Shown here in pieces: positions 54,891 through 64,000 of a DNA stretch of 64,000 nt. The notes below the pieces were generated by a model, which saw only the letters and a list, made by a program, of their open reading frames with translations, was not told the DNA's origin and did no database searches. Location of the stretch: positions 5,392,671 to 5,456,670 of the forward strand of contig CM076669.1 of assembly GCA_038496675.1 (NCBI GenBank), written 5' to 3'. Both the position numbers and the translations under genes were made by a program. The DNA comes from Rachycentron canadum. Its lineage: Eukaryota > Chordata > Actinopteri > Carangiformes > Rachycentridae. How positions within the stretch are numbered: the stretch's first letter is position 1; each line of letters starts with the position of its first letter.

Positions 54891-55959
54891 CACCAAACTG
54901 CTTCAGCTCAGTCTTGTTTCTACGTCTATTTATCTCAGGAATGAGCTCCCTTTTTCCCAGCAAACCCCAGTTTCACACTAGAGAGTTGGCCAGCAAGGCC
55001 GTGCAGTCACGCTGCCGGGCCACTTTCTGTCTGTGGCACAGTTGTGTCATTTGGAAGTGAAAGCTGGGTTTGGATTCAATCAAGCCGAGTTGCTGTCCTC
55101 AGCAGATCTGATTTGTGAGGAAAGTAGCGCGTTCAAAATTTCATCTGACACAGAAAGAGGCAGGCAGGGCTCGCTGTTAAAGAAAGTGAAGAGGGAGGTA
55201 GAGGTTTCTGAGAAACTCGCAGAGGAGAGTCAAGTTTTCTGCATAATATCAAATGGCTGCGGGCTGTTATTTTTCCATGAATAGTGCATTTTTGTAACCT
55301 TTGCTGCGGCTACTGTTTTGCAGAGTTGAAGGACAGTCATGCTCTGGATGCTGTCTTTGTCTTTGTGTGGACTGCACTGGGTTTCTCACCGCACACACAC
55401 ACACACAGTCACACACACAGTAAAAGCCTCTGTGTCTTGATTTGAAACTGTGTGAAGTGGCCAGCACACACCTCAGGCCATGCAGGTGTATTTGCATCTC
55501 TTTTTCGCTTTTGTCCCTTCACTTGCTCTCTTTTACTTCTTCTATTTGAAAAATAACAATTCTTCGACACTGACAGTATTTTCTTGTCAAGATTTTTTTC
55601 CCCGTTTTTATTTCCTCCAAGGATGTTATTTTATTATATTATTTTTTTTTATATGTATCTGCTTTTTCTTGTTTTGTCAGCAGGATTATACAAATAGCAA
55701 TAAACTGATTTGCATCAGACTTGGTGGAGGGCTGAGAAGTGGTCCAGGGACGGACTCATTCAATTTCAGTGCAGATCCAGGAATTTGTATCACTTTCCTT
55801 TTTATATTTTTCAACATTGTCATTTTTCTCAAGAAACAATGTTACATTACAGATGCGGATGTAAAAAAAAAAAAAAAGAGAGAGAGAGAAATGGTGCAGA
55901 TCCAGATGATAACCTGGATCTGTAGTATGCTCTCTACTGAGTGCCATTCTAGTTTGCTT

Positions 55960-56115
55960 TATTTGATAGACATAGTAGAGAGAGGTAGGAACTGGGGAGA
56001 GAGAGGGAAAGGCAAGCAGTAAATAGCCAAGGCTGGAGTTGAACCCGTCAGTAAAGGCTCAGCCTCGTTGTGCGGTTCGGGCCCTACCATGTGAGTCACC
56101 ACCTCTATTCTGAGA
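55960..56115 (+). repeat. dispersed repeat with tRNA-like B-box
   Basis: TTTGATAGACATAGTAGAGA, GGGGAGAGAGAGGGAAAGGC, then GGAGTTGAACCCGTCAG and GTGAGTCACCACC, matching my recollection of a fish element; the GTTGAACCC part resembles a Pol III B-box. Confidence 0.45.
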
Positions 56116-57248
56116 AAGGTGAATAAACAGCCTTGAACGTGTGAATAAACAAGAAAACTTACTATCTTGGAAAACAACATTTCAAGGTTCCCACTTGTTC
56201 TTCTTATCAAGAAAATGTCTGCTAATGCAAGAAGAAGCACAATGTTTCACACATCAGCGATGGAGACGTATTCTCGTGACGCAGCTGTAAGGCATCTGTC
56301 ACAGGACGTGCCTAGCTGCAGCCTTGTGCATGCAGTTGGTGGGAGAGGTTTCTATTGGAAACCAGTTAAAACATCCACTTTCTGACTCACCAAGCAGCTG
56401 GCATCATCTCTCAGCTGCTCCTGGCCCAAGTTGTAGCCTGGCAAATGGCTTTAACTCGCCGGTGGAAGTGCTTTTTTAGTGCTGCGGGAACAGATGGCCG
56501 TTCAGATGCGTGCTAACATACACACACTTAAATGTAAGACATGCAGCTCATGCAGGCTCACGCCCACCCACTCAGGTGCTCTCTGGGGAATCACACGGCA
56601 CATCCAGGGTACCGGCACCTCAGCTTGACCCTCCTCTTGACATGACTGGGCACCAGCACCCCTCTGCCGGTGCCAGGAGACCCTGCAGTTTGTTGTTTGC
56701 CAGACCAGCAGACCTTCTCATCAACACCAAAAGGATTAAAGATCACAACCTGTGTTGCTTCCTGGAAGAAGAGGACCTTCCTTATTAGCATTTTCTATTT
56801 TGTTTTGCTGAGAAGAATACATATGCAGGAAGTGATATCTCTACCAACCCCTCACTCATTCCTCCATCTGCTCTGAAAGCATCAGCTCTGCTTTTTTTTT
56901 TCTTTTTTCTTTTAAATTTCAGCTGTGAACAGATCTCGTTCTGTGTTACAAACCAGTCACATTTGCTTTGAAATTCTCTGCGATGATCCTGCTTTTTCAA
57001 CCCTCCAAAGAAATTTAAGGTTGAAATTCTACACGTGTTGCCTTTTTGCATACAAATGAAATTTATTTAGTCAAAAATCATGTTTATCTTGGATTTAAAA
57101 ACATACACACAAGACAAGAAATAATGTATTAAAAAAAAAATAAAAATCTGCATTGGCAAACAATCTGTATTCAAATTTGCTCTAAGCTGCTCAGAATTCA
57201 TTTTACATCCACACCCCCCAAAGCTCTGTCATCTGGTGTGTTGCACAG

Positions 57249-57249
<1 letters not shown>

Positions 57250-57289
<40 letters not shown>
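57250..57289 (+). repeat. (AC)n microsatellite
   Basis: Twenty AC units without interruption. Confidence 0.97.
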
Positions 57290-57292
<3 letters not shown>

Positions 57293-57654
57293 CTGTTAAA
57301 TAACTATGCTTTCAGAAGCAATGTTTTGTTCCTAACCAAACACTTCAGTATTTGCTTGGCGCTCCAACCTTAACTGCTCCCCTGAGACCACCTCCCTCCA
57401 CCACCCGCGAGGCATCAATGTAAATGCATAGTGTCTCGCTCTCTGCTGCTGCCTCTTACATACAGCGCGATCAGCCATCTCCATTCATTTCCATAATCTT
57501 CAGGCTTTTGCGTGTCAGCATGTTTGCACATATATCACCACATCATCTGTTAGAGCAGTGGGGGTCAGGAGAGAGAGGAGGCTCCTGTCGCATCTTGACT
57601 TTACAAACAGTTTCCTGCCGAGTCAGAACGAGACGCCACTCAAATCTATCTGTT

Positions 57655-57656
<2 letters not shown>

Positions 57657-57692
<36 letters not shown>
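57657..57692 (+). repeat. (GT)n microsatellite
   Basis: About 18 GT units. Confidence 0.97.
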
Positions 57693-57694
<2 letters not shown>

Positions 57695-57858
57695 AGTACG
57701 TGCGTGTATCTTGCCCCAGATGTTACCATTTGCATAGCTGCTAATGGATTATTGTAACTTGGGGTTCGGGATGCAACAAGAGGCTCTGTTTTCTGCCTGC
57801 TGCTCATGTGCCGTCAATCTGGTCAGTGTTTTGCTTATTTGCACGCGTTTTCTTCAGC

Positions 57859-58142
57859 TGGATTTGCTGCAGGGCGGCACGGTGGGGCAGTGGCTAGAAC
57901 TGTTGCCTCATAGCAAGAAGGTTCTGGGTTGGATTCCCTTTCTCTGTGGGGATTGCATGTTCTCCTTGGGTTCCTTCTGTGTTCTCCGGCTTCCTCCCAC
58001 AGTCCAAAGACATGCACATTGCCCGTGCGAGCGTGACCGTGATGGTTGCTTGTCGGCCCTGTGATAGACCGGCGACCTGACCTCGCCCAGTCTCGGCCCC
58101 CCAGCGACCCTGACGGTATAGCTAATGTATGGATTTGCTGCA
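57859..58142 (+). mobile_element. full-length tRNA-type SINE with 13-bp target-site duplication
   Basis: The 258-bp body (57872-58129) starts GGGCGGCACGG and carries a Pol III A-box-like TGGGGCAGTGG and B-box-like GGTTGGATTCC about 50 bases apart, then CCCACAGTCCAAAGACATGC and CCCTGTGATAGACCGGCGAC. It is bounded on both sides by TGGATTTGCTGCA (57859-57871 and 58130-58142). This is a retroposition signature, and the exact duplication suggests a fairly young insertion. Confidence 0.85.
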
Positions 58143-59755
58143 CACTCTCTGCAGCCATAGGCCAGGGGTGTAAAGGTGTAAAGATTAAACACCTCAAATC
58201 TACAAACGTATCCACAAGAATCATCGTGGGAGCGTTGGATTTCTGCTCCTGCCTGAAAATCTGTGCAGAATTCAATCGCAAAAGAAAGCCTTGCAAGCAA
58301 CATTAACTATACAAGAGATGCCAAGAGGCTATTTATTGCTTTAAAAAGGTGCCTCAGAAAAGAGGGCAAAGAGTAATGCTACCAAATATTTCTAAAGCAC
58401 ATTGGCCTCTAAATCTCATGGTTTGAGGCAATAACCAAAGAAATTAGTGATTTTATTCAGCAATATTTTATCTATGGTGATGTTGAAAAGACCAGATAGA
58501 TTTAAACAGATGATAATGACCCTGAAACTGTGGTGAGCAATATCGTTAGTAGCGTAGTTAGCAGCAATTTACTGAGAAATGTATCCAAATAGTTATTTAT
58601 TGTGTCACTGGGCTTTTTTTTTCTGTTGTTGTTGACATTCTCAAATGTACAATACTTGAAATGAAATAATTATTGTTTTTACTTCAGTGTGAAAATCACT
58701 ATAAATTGAGGGCAATTTATAGTTAAGTTCATAACGTCAAAATTTCCCAGACCCCGAATTGTACGGCGGCGCTGAGAGCTCAACACTATTTATCCTTTTT
58801 TAAATTCACTGTAAGTCAAGAAATAAAGGGGAAATATATAAAAGCAAATATTTCTAAATTATATTAAATTAAATTGACTTTGATCAGAGGATGATGAACT
58901 AATTGACAGATTCTGCAACAGATTGAAAACCATGAATCTAAATGAACATTCAGTGATTAGATAGGAGGATCCACAGCCGTGTGCGTGTGTGCGTGTGTGT
59001 GCGTGTGTGCGTGTGTGTGCGTGTGTGTGTTTTTTGTATTTGTGTTTGTTCATGTCGATCCGACATCTCCTCCTTAAGATGAGTGCTTGCACCACTCCCA
59101 TCACCATGGTTACTACCTGGGGGTGAAACGGGGGAGAGTTTGTGTGTGATGGGGGGGTCTCATCATCTTTGTGAGTAATTAATCACTCAGTAGGATGGAT
59201 CCTGGTCATCTAATTACAGACAAATTAGATGGAAGTAAAGCCTGAGAGGGATATGAAGCCTGTGACTGGCTAATATGATTTCTCGCTGTCTCTGCTGCTT
59301 GTGTTTCCTGCAGTGAAGACTACAGCTGTTTAAGTCTTGTACAATAATTATTTCATGTGTAACATTTGGGAAAATTAGGACAAAAATCTAACTTTTTTTT
59401 TTTTTTTGATGGAAAACTGATTCCATCAATTGAAACATGTTTAAAGAATAATGACTGTGGGGGCCGTGGCGGACCAGATGAGAAGTGGCTCTGTGGCGGT
59501 CTGAAATGTCACCATCACAACATCCCACAAAGGTCACAGTTGCTGCCACTTGTATGTATAAGGTGCTCGTCGCAGGTGTTCAGCCATGACTGGAGAATTA
59601 GCCGGCTGCCTTTTGTTGTTTTAATCTTCAGGCAGCACGAAATACGGCGCAGATGTAATAATAACTTGACCGATACTAATCCATCCTGACATAACTTTTT
59701 ATACTTTCATTTTTATGACTCCTTCCTGGTGACAGCCGGAGCCGGAAGCATATTT
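58143..59755. other. intergenic, no gene supported
   Basis: 1.6 kb with a (GTGTGC)n-type tract at 58979-59031. 59150-59290 has AATTAATCACTCAG and CATCTAATTACAGACAAATT, possible conserved non-coding DNA. Confidence 0.55.
58979..59031 (+). repeat. compound GT/GTGC microsatellite
   Basis: Repeated GTGTGC and GTGTGTGC units. Confidence 0.95.
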
Positions 59756-59837
59756 TTTTTCTGGTCGTACATCGCCACGGAGCAAACATTCACTTGGACT
59801 CAAGGCCTCAAGGATAGGTTTTGGTGGTCGAAGGTCA

Positions 59838-59852
59838 AGGTCATGGTGACCT
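59838..59852 (+). promoter_or_regulatory. exact oestrogen-response palindrome (AGGTCATGGTGACCT)
   Basis: Inverted AGGTCA half-sites with a 3-base spacer match the full ERE consensus. Binding is unproven. Confidence 0.4.
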
Positions 59853-60111
59853 CACAAATTTCGGGTTAGGCCATGTGAACGCAATATCTCAGTAACTCCC
59901 TGATGGAACGGAAGTTGGCACAAACACTCATTAGGACTCATGGAGGAATTGATTAGCTTTTAATGGTTAAAAGTCAAAGGTCAAGGTCACTTTGACTTCA
60001 CAAAACACTGTTTTGGTCTCGTGAACAAAGTATTTTCGAAGGCATTTTCTTCAAATTTGGTACAAATGTTCACTTGGACTCAAAGAAGAACTGGTTAGGT
60101 TTAGAACTGGT

Positions 60112-60136
60112 GGTCAAAGGTCAAAGGTCAAGGTCA
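60112..60136 (+). promoter_or_regulatory. four stacked half-sites including an exact DR1
   Basis: GGTCA A AGGTCA A AGGTCA AGGTCA: an exact DR1 at 60118-60130 overlapped by another DR1-like and a DR0. Confidence 0.4.
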
Positions 60137-60250
60137 TGGTAACCTCACAAAATTGAACACAATATCTCAGTAACACCTGGAGGGAACTATAAATTTAGTA
60201 CAAATGTTCACTTGAATTTAAGGACGAACTGATTAGATTTTAGCAGCTAA

Positions 60251-60263
60251 AGGTCAAAGGTCA
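60251..60263 (+). promoter_or_regulatory. exact DR1 motif
   Basis: AGGTCA A AGGTCA in the fourth unit of the tandem array. Confidence 0.4.
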
Positions 60264-60370
60264 AAGCCATGGTGACATCTTAAAACATGATTCTGGTCTT
60301 GTGATTGCGATATCTTGAGAACTCTTCAGGTCGAAGAATGAAGTTCTTTGATTTTGATGGTCAGAGGCTA

Positions 60371-60385
60371 AGGTCAGTGTGACCT
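60371..60385 (+). promoter_or_regulatory. exact oestrogen-response palindrome (AGGTCAGTGTGACCT)
   Basis: Second full-consensus ERE of the array, in its last partial unit. Confidence 0.4.
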
Positions 60386-60400
60386 TTACAAGACTTTTTA

Positions 60401-63400
60401 GCCATAACTGAAGACTTCGCAGAGCAGAGCAAGAGACACAGAGCAACTCTCTCACAAATGGATACGTGACTGTGGATAAACAGGGGTGTAATCTGAAACT
60501 AGTCTGAGTGGCGGAGGGATACAGCAGTGAAGCGCTAAATGTAGCAGTTATTGCTCACTGTAACCTTTCTGTTAGAAACGGGTGTGAACCTTGTGTTTCT
60601 ACATCTCAGCTCATCTGGAAAACCTGTCCTCAGTGTTGCATCTGTTCATTTCCTAGTTGTATCCTCATGTGTCTACATCCTGCCGCCCCTCGCTGCTGTA
60701 TGGAAGCTGTTTTTTTTTTTTTTTGTTGTTTTGTTTTTTTTTTTTGCCTGTTTTCAGTGCGAATTAGTGCGTCAAGGAGTCTGTCAGAGGCTCTGCTGCT
60801 GTAAATGGCCCCAGCAATTACAGCAGATCCCGGGTCCCCCAACTTCTCCTGCTGCTGAAAGAGAAGGTGTGTGTTGGAGATTGTGTGAAAAGAAATGTGT
60901 GTGAATAGATGCAATTTGCTGTGCTTTTGTTTTGTAGATGGGTGCATCTGTGTGTGTGTGTGTGTTTGTGTGTGTGCATCCAATGTGCCAGACACTCAGC
61001 TATGCTCATCCCACTATGAAAGCCCTGCAGAAACAGGGCAAGACGCCCACTCGCTCCCTAAGAATAGTTTGCAGCTTCAATAATGTGCCTTGCTTTCAGT
61101 GTACAGTTGTTTTTCAGTGCAGTGGAGGAAATTATACTTGTTTCTTGATGGTTTTGCATCTGGGTTCATTATGGAGGAGCGTGTTCATGTTGTTGGCTGT
61201 TGCTGCAGCTTGTTCTGCTGCAGGCTGCTGGTTGTTAGCATGCAATGGCGCGGTGGATTCAGTCTCATGCAACATGTCAACGCTGCTTTCTGTTAACCAT
61301 GATTATGACTCATGGTTACAGTGATGGCTGGTTTCTTAAGTTTCAAAGACGGCAAACAAAATCTACAGCAAATTTTCCAGAGCATGTAAGTCAGTGGACT
61401 TTGAGTTGAGAGTAGTGCTGGGTCTAAAAAAAAAAAAATCAGTTCTCCAATTCAAATCGATCTTCATTTGAATCAGATATAATCAGATATCCATTCATAA
61501 AATCCCAAGAAGGATCTTTTAATACACACCCCTGAGGCTGTAACCTCCTGACCACACTTCAGAGAGACAAAAGCATGACAGATGTGGCTCCACTGAAGGC
61601 AGATGTGTGGTTGCATCTTTCAAAACACTGAAGACGACAACAAAGTGTGCAGGCAGAAGACGTTCTATGTGTCAGTGCACGCTGGTGGACCAGGGTACAT
61701 TAGCAATGCTCATCGTTTTGTGAGATGTGCATTAATCTGTCTGCTTTAAGGTCCATTCATAATATAAACACTAAATTTTAAATGATGCAACAGGTTAAAG
61801 GTGAAATCTACAGCATTGGTTCTCCAAGTAACTGAAATATCGATGCTGAATTGAATTGTGTTGGGATTCACATCAAATCAGGACAAGGTGTCGATTCAGG
61901 AAATCAGTGATGATATTCAGTTCGAGTTGACTTTGTTTTGTAGGAGAAGTAAATTAGTTTCTCTCTGAACCAACTCTTTAATCATCTATATGGCAGCAAA
62001 GGTTCACATGGGTCTGTGACAAAATGTATTTATAGCTGTGCAGACCAGTGTGAACACATCTGTGTATCCTGTGGAAACATAACTGCATCTGTGTCTTTCT
62101 GTATCCACATCTGTTCCCAACCGTATCTGCACCTCACTCCATGTGTGACATATAGGCTCATTGAACAGGTTCATTTAAATCCAGTTTACACTCAGAATAA
62201 AGTTTAATATCTCGCCAGAAGATGATGCATCACGTCAGCTATACAAAAACTCTTGGCTACAAAAAGGGAGGAGAAAAATGTGAAGATAATCTGCTGCTTA
62301 TGCATCGTGAGTCTCTTTAAGGTAAACGAAAAATAACAAGAAATGATTAATGTAGTGTTTGCACCACAAAGAGTATGTACAGATTTTTGTTTTTGTCAAG
62401 TTTCCACCCATTTATTATTTTTTTTAATAGTTTCAATAAACACAATAAGCCCGCAGATGAATGTAGAAATCACAGCAGCTCGCAGATGAATGTAATCAGT
62501 TGTCGCTCCCGTCATAAACAGTGTGTAATAAAAGCCTGCACACCTACATGTTCAGATTCTGTAGTTTTCATCAGCGTGGAAGTAAATAAAAACTCACTGC
62601 CGCGCTTTAATTTGCAGACAGTAACTACAGTAAGGTCTGGAGGCTGCCTGAGTCTCTGGCAGTGTGACAGAAATTTAACGGCCTCTTCATATTCACTGTC
62701 CTCTGCCACACAAACAAACTCATATTTGATTCATTTAAAATGAAGCAACATAATGTAATTTCATCTTTCTGAGCTTGTGTCTGCCGGTCCTGGGGTGTAG
62801 TTTACCGAGCAGGGCTTCCCTTATCCAAACAGATAATTCTCTCTCTGTAACATCTGACTTCTCTGTCCTCAGCAAATCTAAATGAAGAATAGATTTCATT
62901 ATGGCTCCGATGCTGAAATTGAAAACTGTGACAATATGTAAAAGTGTCTGAAGCAGGCACATCAATGTGTCCCTGTAATCAGATGAATATATTATGATTT
63001 TTTTATTTTATTTCTTTTAGCTGTGATTCCCTCCAGTTTCCATCTCAGTGAAAATGAAGCCGGTTTGTTTTCAAAGAGAAAAATGAAGGAGCTCACTTTG
63101 AGTTTAAGCAGCGCCCCTGATATGAAACACTATCAAAGCCAACGTCAAGTGTCATTTGTCTTGGACATACACAGGCTGCCTACCTCAGCTCTGTTAACAA
63201 CAAAGCCATAGCTCCTCCCAGAGCGTCACAGAGGAGGATTATGGGTCCACAGAGGCTCCGTGTCACAGACAGGTGACCTGTGTGTGAGTGAAGCCTCGAG
63301 GTGCTTCGCTGCTGAAGGTGACCTGAGGAGAAGATTTAAGAAAAACTACTGCTGTGTGGTGGAACAAAGCCGAGGTATCTCTGCCCACAGGTTTATGTGT

Positions 63401-63401
63401 G

Positions 63402-63490
<89 letters not shown>

Positions 63491-63645
63491 ATAAAACATT
63501 TTTATAGCTCCATGCTCACTGTGAATTTAAGTTTGTATGAGTTTATATATGAAATAAAACAGTGTTATTAATTCTCCCTTCAAGATTCTAGTCCTCAGTC
63601 TGTTGAAACTGTTTAAGGGAGGTGTTGTTTCAGCTTGAAGATTTG
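60401..63645. other. intergenic, no gene supported
   Basis: 3.2 kb without supported genes. It contains T-runs at 60711-60745, a short TG tract near 60950, a probable degenerate dispersed repeat at 61410-61930 with AAATCGATCTTC and ATCAGATATAATCAGATATCC blocks, and (GT)n at 63396-63489. Confidence 0.55.
63396..63489 (+). repeat. (GT)n microsatellite
   Basis: Roughly 46 GT units with one TT interruption at 63416-63418. Confidence 0.97.
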
Positions 63646-63773
63646 TTATTAGACCTGTCCAGGTTGTACCCCGCCTTCGCCCAATGTCAGCTGGCATTGG
63701 CCCCGGCCTCCCCACGACCCTGCAGGGATAAGTAGTATAGTAAGCGGATGGGTGGATTTTTTTATTAGACCTG
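63646..63773 (+). mobile_element. 5'-truncated SINE 3' end with 12-bp target-site duplication
   Basis: The body (63658-63761) has CCCCGCCTTCGCCCAATGTC, CACGACCCTGCAGGGATAAG and a GGATGGGTGG tail, the 3' half of the SINE type seen at 57872. It is bounded by TTATTAGACCTG at 63646-63657 and 63762-63773. Confidence 0.8.
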
Positions 63774-64000
63774 GAAAATAGTAGCTCATCCACATCTTAT
63801 CCATCATCTTCGCAAATTCTATCTGCTGATGATGGTCACAGGATGTGACTTGAAAGCTCCAGAAAATGCAGAGGAAGTCAACCTTGAGTGGAGTGTTGTT
63901 TTGCTGGCTGTGGAAACATAGGTGTATCGAATAAACTGGGCAAGGCGGTGTAGACTGTGTATGTGGAGCTTATTATTTCCACAATTTATTTATCAAAGGT
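63774..64000. other. window end, nothing recognised
   Basis: No coding or repeat signal seen in the last 227 bases. Confidence 0.6.

Larger units (their letters stand above)
54891..57858. other. intergenic, no gene supported
   Basis: 3 kb with a repeat fragment at 55960-56115, an A-run with (GA)n at 55862-55889, (AC)n at 57250-57289 and (GT)n at 57657-57692. Nothing coding is supported. Confidence 0.55.
59787..60400 (+). repeat. tandem array, about 4.5 units of 115-150 bp, with nuclear-receptor half-sites
   Basis: Each unit has a TTCACTTGGACTCAA-type block, a GGTCAAAGGTCAAGGTCA-type block and AATATCTCAGTAAC. The AGGTCA blocks recur at about 59832, 59978, 60125, 60251 and 60371. Units are diverged. 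Similar AGGTCA-rich tandem repeats are, as I recall, frequent in fish genomes. Confidence 0.8.

Noticed and set aside
57872..57945. Possible tRNA gene
   Set aside because: Only the Pol III boxes of a SINE head are present; no cloverleaf arms or anticodon stem can be drawn.
57835..58303. Overlapping open frames of 130-150 codons
   Set aside because: They lie across the SINE and its flanks and have no protein similarity.
59787..60400. Possible CRISPR-like repeat array
   Set aside because: The genome is eukaryotic, and the units are diverged tandem copies without constant repeats and unique spacers.

Overview
The window is vertebrate nuclear DNA, most likely from a ray-finned (percomorph-type) teleost. 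The evidence is two intron-rich genes with clean GT-AG splice sites, long TG/CA microsatellites, and dispersed repeats of types common in fish genomes. It comes from a draft assembly: there is a 41-N gap at 14621-14661 and a single N at 37898.

Two protein-coding genes can be reconstructed exon by exon. (1) 6870-26115, plus strand: sema3c, a secreted class 3 semaphorin. Sixteen coding exons give the last 720 residues; the exon with the signal peptide is not visible and presumably lies upstream, so 1-6869 is read as intron. The order is Sema domain, PSI domain, furin site, Ig domain, basic tail. A roughly 2 kb 3' UTR follows, with a candidate poly(A) signal at 28120. (2) 34350-29725, minus strand: cd36, complete in 12 coding exons and 467 residues. 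It is a two-pass scavenger receptor and fatty-acid translocase, with a TATA box near 34576. The genes are convergent (tail to tail), about 1-1.2 kb apart, the same arrangement as SEMA3C and CD36 in mammals. They work separately (guidance cue versus lipid uptake); the link is positional.

From about 34.6 kb to 64 kb I see no supported gene. This stretch upstream of cd36 holds dispersed repeats, microsatellites, two SINE-like insertions with target-site duplications, a tandem array of about 140-bp units at 59.76-60.4 kb loaded with nuclear-receptor half-sites (two exact oestrogen-response palindromes, two exact DR1 sites), and a few stretches that look like candidate conserved non-coding elements.

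No new gene system is evident. The observations most worth checking are: sema3c exon w5, enclosed by a long upstream TG tract and a downstream CA tract that could pair in the pre-mRNA; the nuclear-receptor repeat array; repeats of one inverted-repeat family clustered at the sema3c/cd36 junction, one inside the inferred sema3c 3' UTR; and an in-frame alternative acceptor for sema3c exon w11. Domain and homology calls rest on recall of the families, not on a database search.
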